A stretch of 64,000 nucleotides of DNA from NCBI RefSeq assembly GCF_900116135.1, contig NZ_FOZX01000002.1, forward strand, positions 389,929 to 453,928, written 5' to 3'. Made by a program: the position numbers and the translations under genes. How positions within the stretch are numbered: the first letter of the stretch is position 1; the number at the start of each line of letters is the position of its first letter. This document shows positions 12,297-22,574 of the stretch, one piece after another. The notes beneath the pieces were generated by a model. That model ran no database searches, was not told where the DNA came from, and saw only the letters and a list, made by a program, of their open reading frames with translations. The stretch is from Saccharopolyspora flava (GTDB lineage Bacteria; Actinomycetota; Actinomycetes; Mycobacteriales; Pseudonocardiaceae).

Positions 12297-12920
12297 GTGT
12301 CCGAGGTACGCATCGCAGTCGAGCAGCGCAACGAGTTCGGCAAGGGAGCGGCCCGCCGCACCCGCCGCGCCGGCAAGATCCCCGCGGTCCTCTACGGCCA
12401 CGGCTCCGACCCGAAGCACCTGTCCCTGCCCAGCGTCGAGTTCGCCCGCGCGGTCCGCGAGAACGGCCACAACGCGGTGCTGACGCTGGAGGTCCAGGGT
12501 TCGGGCGACGAGCTCGCGCTGACCAAGACCATCACCGCCCACCCGATCAAGGGCTACATCGAGCACGTCGACCTGCTGCTGGTCAAGCGCGGCGAGAAGG
12601 TCACCGTCAACGTCCCGGTCGTGGTGACCGGTGACGCCGCCTCGGGCACCCTGGTCAGCCAGGAGCTCACCGAGGTCGAGGTCGAGGCCGAGGCCCTGCA
12701 CATCCCGGAGCAGATCGAGCTGTCGATCGAGGGCGCCGAGATCGGCACCCAGCTGCACGCCTCCGACCTGCAGCTGCCGAAGGGCACCACCCTGGTGTCC
12801 GACCCGGAGACCATGATCGTCAACATCACCGAGGCCGCCGCCTCCATGGAGGAGGAGTCCGCCGAGGGCGAGGGCGAGGCCGCGGAGTCCGCCGAGGAAG
12901 CGTCCTCCGAAGAGGCCTGA
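12297..12920 (+). CDS. rplY: 50S ribosomal protein L25, CTC-type
   Basis: Binds 5S rRNA on the large subunit. 207 residues: an N-terminal L25 domain (RIAVEQRNEFGKGAARRTRR, then GKIPAVLYGHGSDPKHL), the longer TL5/CTC C-terminal beta domain, and an acidic tail of Glu, Ser and Ala (about 30 residues). Such tails are common in actinobacterial L25. The GTG start at 12297 follows AAGGAG by nine bases. It is followed by a hairpin and then pth, the usual partner. Confidence 0.95.
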   Translation: MSEVRIAVEQRNEFGKGAARRTRRAGKIPAVLYGHGSDPKHLSLPSVEFARAVRENGHNAVLTLEVQGSGDELALTKTITAHPIKGYIEHVDLLLVKRGEKVTVNVPVVVTGDAASGTLVSQELTEVEVEAEALHIPEQIELSIEGAEIGTQLHASDLQLPKGTTLVSDPETMIVNITEAAASMEEESAEGEGEAAESAEEASSEEA

Positions 12921-12940
12921 GCCTGACGACGTCGGGCGCA

Positions 12941-12971
12941 CCCGCGCCGCCCCCAGCCGGGGCGGCGCGGG
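12941..12971 (+). terminator. Hairpin between rplY and pth
   Basis: A 13-bp perfect stem CCCGCGCCGCCCC/GGGGCGGCGCGGG with loop CAGCC. It lies 20 bp after rplY and 31 bp before pth, so it may be a partial terminator or an attenuator inside the pair. Confidence 0.7.
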
Positions 12972-13002
12972 GCGTGCCTCCGCTTGAGGGAGACTTACTT
13001 CC

Positions 13003-13578
13003 GTGACCACTGCGGACGCGGTTTCTGTGATCGTCGGGCTGGGCAACCCCGGTCCGCGCTACGAAGGCAACCGGCACAACATCGGCTTCCTCGTCGCCGA
13101 CGAGCTCGCCGCCCGCATCGGCGGCAAGTTCAAGTCGCACAAGTCCGGTGCCGACGCCGTCGAGGGACGCCTGTCCGGGTCCCGGTCGGTGCTGGTCAAG
13201 CCGCGTTCGTTCATGAATCTCTCCGGCGGCCCGGTCGCCGGGGCGGTGAAGTTCTTCAAGACCCCGCCCGAGTCGCTGATCGTCATCCACGACGAGCTGG
13301 ACCTGCCGTTCGGCACGATCCGGATCAAGAAGGGCGGCGGGGAGAACGGCCACAACGGCCTCCGCTCGATCTCGAAGTCCCTGGGCACCCGCGACTACCT
13401 GCGGGTCCGCTTCGGCGTCGGCCGCCCGCCGGGCCGGATGGATCCGGCCGACTACGTGCTCAAGGACTTCTCGACGGTCGAGCACAAGGAGCTCGCCTAC
13501 TTCATCGATCTCTGCGCGGACGCGACCGAAGCCCTGGTCACCAAGGGTCTCGAAGCCGCCCAGAACGAGTTCCACTGA
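13003..13578 (+). CDS. pth: Peptidyl-tRNA hydrolase
   Basis: Cleaves peptidyl-tRNA released from stalled ribosomes. 191 residues. The N-terminal motif VGLGNPGPRYEGNRHNIGF carries the catalytic His; also visible are KPRSFMNLSGGPV, IHDELDLPFG and KGGGENGHNGLRS. GTG start, with GAGGGAG about a dozen bases upstream. It is followed at 43 bp by a long hairpin element shared with the metG upstream region, and is convergent with the acyl-AMP ligase gene. Confidence 0.97.
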   Translation: MTTADAVSVIVGLGNPGPRYEGNRHNIGFLVADELAARIGGKFKSHKSGADAVEGRLSGSRSVLVKPRSFMNLSGGPVAGAVKFFKTPPESLIVIHDELDLPFGTIRIKKGGGENGHNGLRSISKSLGTRDYLRVRFGVGRPPGRMDPADYVLKDFSTVEHKELAYFIDLCADATEALVTKGLEAAQNEFH

Positions 13579-13620
13579 CGTCCCGTCGCTGACCTCCTGT
13601 CGGGAGCCCTCCCGGGCACC

Positions 13621-13690
13621 GGACAGTTTTAGCCATAATTACCCATGATCAATGCCCGAAATGTCGGGACAATTATGGCTAAAACTGTCC
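13621..13690. repeat. Hairpin repeat element, copy 1 (20-bp perfect arms)
   Basis: Arms GGACAGTTTTAGCCATAATT (13621-13640) and its exact complement (13671-13690) surround a 30-base centre that begins ACCCATGATCAA and contains a small inner hairpin CCCGA/TCGGG. A second copy with the same arms lies at 27919-27992. It sits between the 3' ends of convergent pth and the acyl-AMP ligase gene, one base from the latter's stop codon, so it may terminate both. It is AT-rich compared with its surroundings. Confidence 0.92.
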
Positions 13691-13691
13691 G

Positions 13692-15347
13692 CTAGTGACC
13701 CGGCACCAGCTCCGCAGTGGCCGCGCGGCGGAGCTTCCCCGAAGGGGTCTTCGGCAACGTCCCGGGCGGGAGGACGACGACCTCCGCCGGGCGCACGCCG
13801 ACAACGTCGACGACGCGGGAGACGACCTCCTTGCGCAGCGCCTTCTCCGCCTCCTCCGAGCCCGCCCGCTTCGACTCCAGGACGATCGCGAAGCGCTCGC
13901 GCCTGCTCCCCGCCTCCAGCCGGACCGCCGCGGCGTTGCCGGCCCGCACGTCCGGGACCTCGCAGGCCGCGCGCTCGATGTCGACCGGGTAGATGTTGCG
14001 GCCACCCATGATGATCACGTCCTTGCGACGCCCGCAGATCACCACCTGACCGTCCGCCAGGTACCCCTCGTCGCCGGTGTCCAGCCAGCCCTCGGCGTCC
14101 TGCACCTCCCGCGGCCCGTCCACCGTGAGGTAGCCGGGGGTGACGGCCTCGCCGCGGATCCGCAGCCGCCCGACCTGCCGGTCGCCCAGCACCCGCCCGT
14201 CGTCGTCGACGACGTCGACCTCCAAGCCGGGCAGCGGACGCCCCAGCAGCGCGAACCGACGCGCCCGCGGCGTGCCGGGATCGACCGGCTCGGCCACGTG
14301 CCGCTTCTCCAGGGACTCCGCGTCGACCGAGTCCGTCTCCACGCCCCGCCGCAGCGGCGCGAACGACACCGCCAGCGTCGCCTCGGCCATGCCGAACGCG
14401 CACACCATGCAGTCCGGTGCGAGCCCGAACCGCGCGCCCGCGTCGGTGAACTCCTGCGCGGCGGCCGGGTCGATCGGCTCCGCGCCGTTGAGCGTGAACC
14501 GCAGGCTCGACAGGTCGAACTCCTCGTCGGTGCGCGCCATCCGGCGCCCCACCACCGCGTAGGCGAAGTTCGGCGCGGCGGTGACCGTGGCGCGGTACTT
14601 GCTGATCAGCTTCGGCCACAGCAGCGGTCCGGCCAAGAAGTCCGACGGCGTCACCTTGACCGTGGACATCCCGATCGCCATCGGCACGGTCAGGCAGCCG
14701 ACCATCCCCATGTCGTGGAACAGCGGCAGCCACGACACCGCCACGTCCCGCTCCGGGTCGAGCTCGGCGGCGGTGACCATCGCGCGCAGGTTCGCGTGCA
14801 GGTTGCGGTGGGTGATCCGCACGGCCTTCGGGTCGGCGGTGGAGCCGCTGGTCAGCTGCAGCAGCGCGGTCGCGTCCTCGTCGACCTCGACGGGCGCGGG
14901 CAGCGGAGCGGTGTCGGCGTCGGCGAGCCCCGCGAGGTTCCGGTAGGCGATGCCGTTGTCCTCCAGGACCCCGCCGAGCTGCTCGAACGGCGGGCCGAGC
15001 AGCACCAGCCGCGCGCCGATCATCGACAGCACCTTGAGCGTGTCCTCGGCCCAGTGGCCGAGGTCGGTGCGCGGGGTCGGCTGGTGCAGCATCGTCACGC
15101 TGCCGCCGCCGAGCCACACCGCCTGCACGGCGGGCCCGATCAGGCCGGGATCGGCGGCGAGGATCGCGACGGCCGTGCCGGGCCGGAGCTGATCGCCCAG
15201 TCCGCCGGCCATCCGCAGCGCTTCGTCGTGCACCTGCGCCCACGTGCGGAACCGGGGCTCCTCGGGTTCTCCGGTGGTGAGGCCGCGAGCTCCCTCCCCG
15301 GAGTTCCGCCGGGCCGACGCCACCAAGGTCTCCACGAACCGACTCAT
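13692..15347 (-). CDS. Fatty-acyl-AMP ligase / acyl-CoA synthetase, Pks16-like
   Basis: ANL-superfamily enzyme that activates a carboxylic acid as acyl-adenylate. 551 residues. Signatures: the P-loop LLQLTSGSTADPKAVRITH near residue 170, SWLPLFHDMGMVG, the aromatic motif region GMAEATLAVSFAPL, GWLDTGDEGYLADGQVVICGR and the catalytic-lysine tail LPKTPSGKLRR. The HDMGMVG pattern resembles mycobacterial FadD/FAAL proteins, and the position next to pth matches Rv1013 (pks16). Without structural comparison I cannot decide between AMP-ligase and CoA-ligase. ATG start, weak ribosome site. Confidence 0.9.
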   Translation of the reverse strand: MSRFVETLVASARRNSGEGARGLTTGEPEEPRFRTWAQVHDEALRMAGGLGDQLRPGTAVAILAADPGLIGPAVQAVWLGGGSVTMLHQPTPRTDLGHWAEDTLKVLSMIGARLVLLGPPFEQLGGVLEDNGIAYRNLAGLADADTAPLPAPVEVDEDATALLQLTSGSTADPKAVRITHRNLHANLRAMVTAAELDPERDVAVSWLPLFHDMGMVGCLTVPMAIGMSTVKVTPSDFLAGPLLWPKLISKYRATVTAAPNFAYAVVGRRMARTDEEFDLSSLRFTLNGAEPIDPAAAQEFTDAGARFGLAPDCMVCAFGMAEATLAVSFAPLRRGVETDSVDAESLEKRHVAEPVDPGTPRARRFALLGRPLPGLEVDVVDDDGRVLGDRQVGRLRIRGEAVTPGYLTVDGPREVQDAEGWLDTGDEGYLADGQVVICGRRKDVIIMGGRNIYPVDIERAACEVPDVRAGNAAAVRLEAGSRRERFAIVLESKRAGSEEAEKALRKEVVSRVVDVVGVRPAEVVVLPPGTLPKTPSGKLRRAATAELVPGH

Positions 15348-15413
15348 GTGACGCAGCTTACGCAGTGGGGCCTGTCGGGGCTCCTTTTCCGTAGCGGTGC
15401 GGGTAGCGGACCG

Positions 15414-17198
<1,785 letters not shown>

Positions 17199-17217
17199 CG
17201 AGTTTTCGACTACTCCG

Positions 17218-18183
17218 TCACGCGTGGACTTGGGGCGGGGTGGGGCGGTTGGCGGGTTCCTCGGAGAGGACCTTCGCCCCCGGCACAGGACCGTGCGCGA
17301 CCCGGACGGTGCGGCACACGCCGGCACCGGAGAGCTCCGCGGCCACCCGCACCGCCTCCTCGGCGTCGGTGCACAGGAAGGCGCAGGTCGGGCCGGAGCC
17401 GGAGACGATCCCGGCCAGCGCGCCCGCCTGCACGCCCGCGCGCAGCGTGCGGCGCAGGTTCGGGCGCAGCGAGACCGCCGCGGCCTGCAGGTCGTTGCCC
17501 AGCAGCAGCGCGAGCTGCCGGGGATCGCCGGAGGCCAGCGCCTCCAGCAGCGGCTCCACCTCGCCGATCCGGCCGTTGCCGTTGTCGGCGCGGAGCCGGT
17601 CGAGCTCGCCGTAGACGCCGGGAGTGCTCAAGCCCTCCTTGTCGAGGGCGATGACCCAGTGGAAGGTGTGGCGGGCCAGCACGGGCACGAGGCTCTCGCC
17701 GCGCCCGGTTCCCAGCGCGGTGCCGCCCTGCAGCGAGAACGGGACGTCGCTGCCGAGCTGGGCGGCGAGCTCGCTGAGCTCGTCGCGGCCGAGCTCCAGC
17801 CGCCACAGCTGGTTGACGGCCTGCAGCGCGGCGGCCGCGTCGGCGCTGCCCCCGGCCATGCCGCCGGCGACCGGGATGCCCTTGTTGATCGAGATGCGCA
17901 GGCCCGGGTCCTCCGGGTCGCGGCCGCTGTGCTCGGCCAGCAGCCGGACGGCCTTCCACGCGAGGTTCTCGGGGCCGGTGGGCACGGAGTCCGCCCCCTC
18001 GCCCTGGACCTCGAGGACCGGCTCGTCGGACGCCAGCACCGTGAGGTCGTCGGTCAGCGACAAGGCCTGGAAGACGGTGACCAGCTCGTGGTAGCCGTCC
18101 GGACGCGCGTCACCCACCGAGAGGTGGAGGTTCACCTTCGCCGGGACGCGGACGGTGATCGGTGTAGGAACCACGGAGAGCAC
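17218..18183 (-). CDS. ispE: 4-diphosphocytidyl-2-C-methyl-D-erythritol kinase
   Basis: Phosphorylates CDP-methylerythritol in the MEP route to isoprenoids. 321 residues of the GHMP kinase family: the substrate motif [21 protein letters not shown] at the N-terminus, the ATP loop [16 protein letters not shown] near residue 105, and [13 protein letters not shown] near the C-terminus. GTG start. Downstream is the ABC-F gene 19 bp away; upstream is the 24-bp repeat array that follows metQ. The ksgA-ispE neighbourhood is conserved in actinobacteria, but here metNIQ lies between the two. Confidence 0.95.
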   Translation of the reverse strand: MLSVVPTPITVRVPAKVNLHLSVGDARPDGYHELVTVFQALSLTDDLTVLASDEPVLEVQGEGADSVPTGPENLAWKAVRLLAEHSGRDPEDPGLRISINKGIPVAGGMAGGSADAAAALQAVNQLWRLELGRDELSELAAQLGSDVPFSLQGGTALGTGRGESLVPVLARHTFHWVIALDKEGLSTPGVYGELDRLRADNGNGRIGEVEPLLEALASGDPRQLALLLGNDLQAAAVSLRPNLRRTLRAGVQAGALAGIVSGSGPTCAFLCTDAEEAVRVAAELSGAGVCRTVRVAHGPVPGAKVLSEEPANRPTPPQVHA

Positions 18184-18280
18184 ACCAAGAGCCTACGTGC
18201 CCGGAGAACCCCACCGCCCACTTCCCTGCGCACACCGCCCCCGAACCCCGGCTCACCCACGATCAACCCGACGGTCTCCC

Positions 18281-18464
18281 CCGATTACCGCCGTAATCCG
18301 GCCCCCGATTCCGGCGGTAATCCGGCACCCGATTACCGCCGTATTCCGGTACCCGATTACGGCGGTATTCCGGTGGCGGATTACGGCGGTAATCGGGTCT
18401 TCCCCGGGTGGAGGAACGGAATACGGCCGTAATCGGGGGTCCGATTACGGCCGTATTCGGGTCA
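18281..18464. repeat. 24-bp-period palindromic array, GATTAC family (7 units)
   Basis: Seven units, each built on the dyad GATTAC(C/G)G(C/G)CGTA(A/T)TC. Unit starts are 18281, 18305, 18329, 18353 and 18377, exactly 24 bp apart; then a 16-bp interruption, then 18417 and 18441, again 24 bp apart. The outer bases alternate CCGG and CGGG. Unlike CRISPR there are no unique spacers. The array lies between the 3' end of metQ (18498) and the ispE start (18183), both minus strand. Confidence 0.93.
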
Positions 18465-18468
18465 CCCC

Positions 18469-18500
18469 GCGGGTCGCTCCGCGGGTCGCTCCGCGGGTCA
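18469..18500. repeat. 12-bp tandem repeat at the metQ stop codon
   Basis: GCGGGTCGCTCC occurs twice and then partly a third time, ending inside the metQ stop codon. On the plus strand it would encode Arg-Gly-Ser-Leu repeats, but no gene is there. Confidence 0.85.
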
Positions 18501-19304
18501 GGAGGCGGGGACGACGGCGACGCCGCCCCACTTCTGGTTGATGAAGTCCTTGACCTGCTGGCTGCGGAGGAGCTCTGCGAGCTTGAGGATCCGCGGGTCC
18601 TTGGCCAGGGCCGGGGTGGTGACCAGGCCGTTGGCGTAGGGGTTGCCCTGCGCGTTCTCCACCAGCAGCGGGTTCGTCAGCTTCGCCTTGATCGCGTAGT
18701 TGCCGTTGACCACCGCGGCGGCGGCGTCGTCGACCGAGCGCGGCAGCTGGTCCGGGGAGAGGTCCTTGAGCTGCAGGTGCTTCGGGTTCTCGGCGATCGC
18801 GGCGTCCAGCCGGGTGCCGACGCCGGCGTCGGGCTTGAGCTTGATCAGCCCGCCCTGCTCCAGCAGCTTCAGGCCGCGGAACTGGTTGGCCGGGTCGTTG
18901 GACAGCGTCACCGCGGCCCCGTCGGGCAGCTCGGCCGGCGACTTGACCTGCTTGGAGTACATCGCCAGCGGCTCCAGGTGCACCGGCGTGACCCAGGCGA
19001 AGTCGCCGCCGCGCTGCTTGCGGTACTCGTCCAGGTAGGGCTGGTGCTGGAAGTAGTTGGCGTCGAGCTCGCCGTGGGCGACGGCCTCGTTGGGCCGGTT
19101 GTAGTCGTCGAACTTCTCGATCTCGAGGTCGATCCCGGCCTGCTCGGCCAGGTTGTCGTCGACGTACTGCAGGATCTCGCCGTGCGGGGTCGGGCTGACG
19201 CCGATCCGCAGCGGGGCGTTGGGGTCTTCGGCGGCGGAACCACCACCGCAGGCGGCCAGCAGCACTCCGGCGGAGGCGAGGAGTGCGGCGAAGCGCACAC
19301 GCAT
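18498..19304 (-). CDS. metQ: D-methionine ABC transporter substrate-binding lipoprotein
   Basis: Lipid-anchored receptor that delivers methionine to MetNI. 268 residues with the signal peptide MRVRFAALLASAGVLLAACGG and lipobox LLAAC. The NlpA/MetQ family pattern follows: RIGVSPTPHGEILQYV, VAHGELDANYFQHQPYLDEY, then VTLSNDPANQFRGLKLLEQGGLI (broken here for length), and a C-terminal SQQVKDFINQKWGGVAVVPA. ATG at 19304 after AAAGGA. It is the last gene of the riboswitch-controlled metNIQ operon, 91 bp after metI, and is followed by the 24-bp array. Confidence 0.95.
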   Translation of the reverse strand: MRVRFAALLASAGVLLAACGGGSAAEDPNAPLRIGVSPTPHGEILQYVDDNLAEQAGIDLEIEKFDDYNRPNEAVAHGELDANYFQHQPYLDEYRKQRGGDFAWVTPVHLEPLAMYSKQVKSPAELPDGAAVTLSNDPANQFRGLKLLEQGGLIKLKPDAGVGTRLDAAIAENPKHLQLKDLSPDQLPRSVDDAAAAVVNGNYAIKAKLTNPLLVENAQGNPYANGLVTTPALAKDPRILKLAELLRSQQVKDFINQKWGGVAVVPAS

Positions 19305-19395
19305 GTCGTGCGTCCTTTCGGTACGAGCCTGGTTTTTCAGGCAGGAAGGGGTAGCGCACCGTCCTCGTGAGACGGGTGCGCTCGAACGGGGTTGG

Positions 19396-20079
19396 TCAGC
19401 CGGCGGCGGTGCGCCGGCGATCGACGAGCTTGGCGGTGCGGTCGGTGATCAGCTGCATCCCGAAGGCCAGCACGCCCAGGACCAGGACCGATCCCCACAG
19501 GATCCGGTCGTCGTAGCCCTGGTAGCCGTCCTGGATCGCGGTGGAGCCCAGCCCGCCGCCGCCGATGGCACCGGCCATCGCGGCGTAGCCGATCAGCGCC
19601 ACGGCGGTGACGCCGACGGCGCCGACCAGCGCCGCCCGGGCTTCCCCGAGCAGCACCGTCCACACGATCCGCAGCCTGCTGGATCCGGTCGTGATCGCGG
19701 CTTCGACGACGGTGAACCCGACTTCGCGCAGCGCGTTCTGCGTCAGCCGCGCGAAGAACGGGATCGCGCCGATGGTCAGCGGGACGATCACCGCGCTGCT
19801 GCCGATCGAGGTTCCGATCAGCAGCCGGGTGAACGACGCGAGGATCACCAGCAGCACCACGAAGGGCACCGAGCGCACCACGTCCACGATCACGCCGAGC
19901 ACCTTGTTGAGCACCGGTTTGGGGTTCAGCCCGACCGGTGAGGTCAGGTGCAGCAGCACACCCAGCGGCAACCCGCCGACCACGGCCAGCGCGGTCGCCA
20001 CCAGCACCATGTAAAGCGTTTCGAGCGTTGCTTCGCCCAGTAGTTCGCCGACCTCCGACCAGGGGGTCACATCAGTCAC
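19396..20079 (-). CDS. metI: Methionine ABC transporter permease
   Basis: Inner-membrane channel subunit. 227 residues with five or so transmembrane stretches (LETLYMVLVATALAVVGGL, VDVVRSVPFVVLLVILASF, VGVTAVALIGYAAMAGAI, VLVLGVLAFGMQLI). The cytoplasmic EAA-like loop that docks to MetN is EAAITTGSSRLRIVWTVLL. The GTG start overlaps the metN stop as GTGA, which indicates translational coupling. Length is normal for MetI. Confidence 0.95.
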   Translation of the reverse strand: MTDVTPWSEVGELLGEATLETLYMVLVATALAVVGGLPLGVLLHLTSPVGLNPKPVLNKVLGVIVDVVRSVPFVVLLVILASFTRLLIGTSIGSSAVIVPLTIGAIPFFARLTQNALREVGFTVVEAAITTGSSRLRIVWTVLLGEARAALVGAVGVTAVALIGYAAMAGAIGGGGLGSTAIQDGYQGYDDRILWGSVLVLGVLAFGMQLITDRTAKLVDRRRTAAG

Positions 20080-21110
20080 GCAGCAGCAACTCCGTCAACG
20101 CTCACCGGGGCGCGCCGAACGTGCGCGTCCCGATCGATCATCCACTTCAGCGCCGCCTCGGAACGCTCACCGGTGAGGCCGATCTTGAACTTGGCGACCG
20201 GGGTGTCGCCGAGGCGGGTCAGGCCACCACCGAGGATCGCCAGGTCGACGGCGAACCGGTTGGAGGCCTCGGGGAGCAGCGCTCCCACGGCGGCGAAGCC
20301 GACCAGGACGACCTCGGCGACCACGTCGTGGCGGCCGGAGGTCGGGCGCAGCTGGTCGGCCTGGTCCGTTTCGGGCAGCAGGGTGCCGCTGATCCTGCTG
20401 GTGGGTTCGGCGACCAGGTCCAGGACCTTGCCCTGCTCGACGACCTGGCCGTCCTCCAGCACCGCGACGTCGTCGGCGAGCTTGCGCACCACCGCCATGT
20501 CGTGGGTGACCACCAGGACGGTGACGCCGAGCTCGGCCCGCGCGCGGTCCAGGACGGTCAGCACCGAGTCGGTGGTGGACGGGTCCAGCGCGGAGGTCGG
20601 CTCGTCGGCCAGCAGCACCGAGGGCTTGGCGGCCAGCGCGCGGGCGACCGCGATCCGCTGGCGCTGCCCGCCGGAGAGCTGGTCGGGGTACACGGAGGCC
20701 TTGTCGGTCAGCCCGACCAGGTCGAGGAGTTCGCCGACGCGCTGGCGGCGCTGCGGCCCGCCGATGCCGGCGGCCTCCAGCGGCAGCGCCACGTTGCCGG
20801 CGGCGGTGCGCTGGCGCAGCAGCGAATCCCCTTGCGGCACAACGCCGATCTGCCTGCGCGCGGCGCGCAGGGCCTTGCCGTCCAGGGACACCAGGTCGGT
20901 GCCGTCGACGCGGATGGCGCCGCTGTCGGGCTTCTCCAGCAGCGCGATGCACCGCGCCAGGGTCGACTTCCCCGCGCCGCTCGGGCCGACCACGCCGACG
21001 ACCGAACCCGGGTTGACCTCCATGGACACGCCGTCGAGGGCGCGAACGGTGCTGCCGTTGTGCTGGAAGGACTTGGTCAGGTTCTCAACAGAGATCACGA
21101 TCTGCTCCAC
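20076..21110 (-). CDS. metN: Methionine ABC transporter ATP-binding protein
   Basis: ATPase subunit of the methionine importer. 344 residues. Walker A GPSGAGKSTLARC, signature LSGGQRQRIAVARAL, Walker B VLLADEPTSALD and switch His VVTHDMAVV are all present. The C-terminal 90 residues form an NIL domain (VAKFKIGLTGERSEAALKWM), the methionine-binding regulatory domain typical of MetN. GTG start with a weak ribosome site. A SAM riboswitch about 230 bp upstream supports the methionine assignment. Confidence 0.96.
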   Translation of the reverse strand: MEQIVISVENLTKSFQHNGSTVRALDGVSMEVNPGSVVGVVGPSGAGKSTLARCIALLEKPDSGAIRVDGTDLVSLDGKALRAARRQIGVVPQGDSLLRQRTAAGNVALPLEAAGIGGPQRRQRVGELLDLVGLTDKASVYPDQLSGGQRQRIAVARALAAKPSVLLADEPTSALDPSTTDSVLTVLDRARAELGVTVLVVTHDMAVVRKLADDVAVLEDGQVVEQGKVLDLVAEPTSRISGTLLPETDQADQLRPTSGRHDVVAEVVLVGFAAVGALLPEASNRFAVDLAILGGGLTRLGDTPVAKFKIGLTGERSEAALKWMIDRDAHVRRAPVSVDGVAAA

Positions 21111-21340
21111 ATCAGCTCGCGACGGCCGCGCCCGCGTTCGGGCAGCAGCCAGGGGGAACTTCTCGGGAAGGAAAAAGGGGAAGAGGACCGGGTCACATCT
21201 CGCGACGACAGGCGCAGGTCGTGCGCCGCCCGTGGTCGATGACCCGCCGCTGCGTGAGCAGTTCCCGGATGTGGGGTACCTCGAACCGGACGTCGCCGGA
21301 GGCAGGCAGGTTCGCTAACCGCGCGTTGGAATCCACAGCT

Positions 21341-21430
21341 ACTCCATCGGTCCTGGCGTTAGCACCTGCCCGCGTCGGGTGGTTGCTGCGGCGTCAACAA
21401 GCCAGGTCTCTCGGCCGCTCGGGATGGATT
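21341..21430 (-). promoter_or_regulatory. SAM riboswitch (S-box type) ahead of metNIQ
   Basis: On the minus strand the leader has the SAM-I pattern: P1 strand TCCATC (21423-21428), GCGGCCGAGAGACCTGG, TTGTTGACGCCGCAGCAACC, then GGCAGGTGCTAACGCCAGG, and the closing P1 strand GATGGA (21343-21348). GCAACC and GGTGCTAA are the strongest landmarks. It starts just after a promoter and precedes metN. SAM binding would reduce transporter expression. Subclass (SAM-I versus SAM-IV) was not resolved by eye, though the landmarks favour SAM-I. Confidence 0.85.
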
Positions 21431-21436
21431 TCCCGA

Positions 21437-21468
21437 ATAGTAGACCCCATCGACAGGGTCAGGCGCAA
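21437..21468 (-). promoter_or_regulatory. Promoter of metNIQ
   Basis: -10 element TACTAT (21437-21442) with TTGCGC (21463-21468) upstream at 20 bp, somewhat long for a -35. The predicted start point lies right at the 5' edge of the riboswitch. Confidence 0.55.
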
Positions 21469-21604
21469 GCTGATAGCCGTCACAGACCGAAATCGTTTGA
21501 CAGATCACATACCTGGTGGAGCGGGAATTTTTCCGCGCGGGGTGGTGTTTTGATCACCCTCGGTGATGTCGCGGCGCGTGTGCGCAAGCCGCCGGACGAG
21601 TGGT

Positions 21605-22474
21605 TCAGCTCGGCGAGCCGGTGGACGCGACCTCCGCGATCCGGGCGAAATCGGCGATCCGCAACTGCTCCCCGCGCGCCATCGGATCGACCCCGGCCGC
21701 GCGCAGCAGCTCCTCCGCACGCGCCGCCGAACCGGCCCAGCCGGACAGCGCGCCCCGCAGCGCCTTGCGCCGCTGCGCGAACGCGGCGTCCACCACGCGG
21801 AAGACGTCCTCCCGCGCCGCGCTGGACGGCGGGTCGACGCGCTCGAAGGCGACCAGCCCGGAATCGACGTTGGGCACCGGCCAGAACACCTTGCGCGGCA
21901 CCGGTCCCGCGCGGCGCACGTCGGCGTACCACGCCGCTTTCGCGCTCGGCACGCCGTAGACGCGGCTGCCGGGCTCGGCGGCCATCCGCTCGGCGACCTC
22001 CGACTGCACCATGACCAGTCCGTGCCGCAGGCTCGGCAGCTCGGCGAGCAGGTGCAGCACGACCGGCACGGCGACGTTGTAGGGCAGGTTGGCGACCAGC
22101 GCGGTCGGCGGCTCCGGGAAGTCCTCGGCGCGCACCTTCAGCGCGTCGGCGGGCAGCACGGTCAGCCGGTCGGCCAGCCGCGGCGCGAATTCGCGCGCGG
22201 TGCGCGGCAGCCGCTCGGCGAGCACCGGGTCGATCTCCACGGCGGTGACGGCACCGGCGGCCGGGAGCAGCGCGAGCGTCAACGAGCCCAGCCCCGGGCC
22301 GACCTCCAGCGCGACGTCGTCCGCGCCGACCTCGGCGGCCGAGACGATCCGGCGCACCGTGTTCGGGTCGTGCACGAAGTTCTGCCCGAGCTTCTTGGTC
22401 GGCTTGATGCCGAGCTCGTCGGCCAGCCGACGCACGTCGGCCGGTCCCAGCAAAGACGCCCCCTGCTCATCCAC
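21605..22474 (-). CDS. rsmA: 16S rRNA dimethyladenosine transferase
   Basis: Dimethylates A1518 and A1519 in the 3' hairpin of 16S rRNA (KsgA). 289 residues. SAM-binding motif [17 protein letters not shown] near residue 60, preceded by [18 protein letters not shown]; the catalytic motif is [16 protein letters not shown]; the C-terminal region has [17 protein letters not shown] start at 22474. It lies 100 bp after rpfB, with a terminator hairpin between them. Closing the gene is a region with the metNIQ promoter. Confidence 0.96.
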   Translation of the reverse strand: MDEQGASLLGPADVRRLADELGIKPTKKLGQNFVHDPNTVRRIVSAAEVGADDVALEVGPGLGSLTLALLPAAGAVTAVEIDPVLAERLPRTAREFAPRLADRLTVLPADALKVRAEDFPEPPTALVANLPYNVAVPVVLHLLAELPSLRHGLVMVQSEVAERMAAEPGSRVYGVPSAKAAWYADVRRAGPVPRKVFWPVPNVDSGLVAFERVDPPSSAAREDVFRVVDAAFAQRRKALRGALSGWAGSAARAEELLRAAGVDPMARGEQLRIADFARIAEVASTGSPS

Positions 22475-22527
22475 GCCGATGAACCTACCCGCGCCGATTT
22501 CGCGAGGTCAGCGGGGGTGATGCAAGA

Positions 22528-22555
22528 AGGCACCCGCCGAAGTCGGCGGGTGCCT
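22528..22555 (-). terminator. Terminator hairpin after rpfB
   Basis: 13-bp perfect stem AGGCACCCGCCGA/TCGGCGGGTGCCT with a two-base centre, 19 bp past the rpfB stop. Confidence 0.8.
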
Positions 22556-22574
22556 CCAGGAAAGCGATCTCAGC

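Noticed and set aside
18281..18464. CRISPR array
   Set aside because: Units follow each other without unique spacers, are themselves palindromic, and no cas gene is present.
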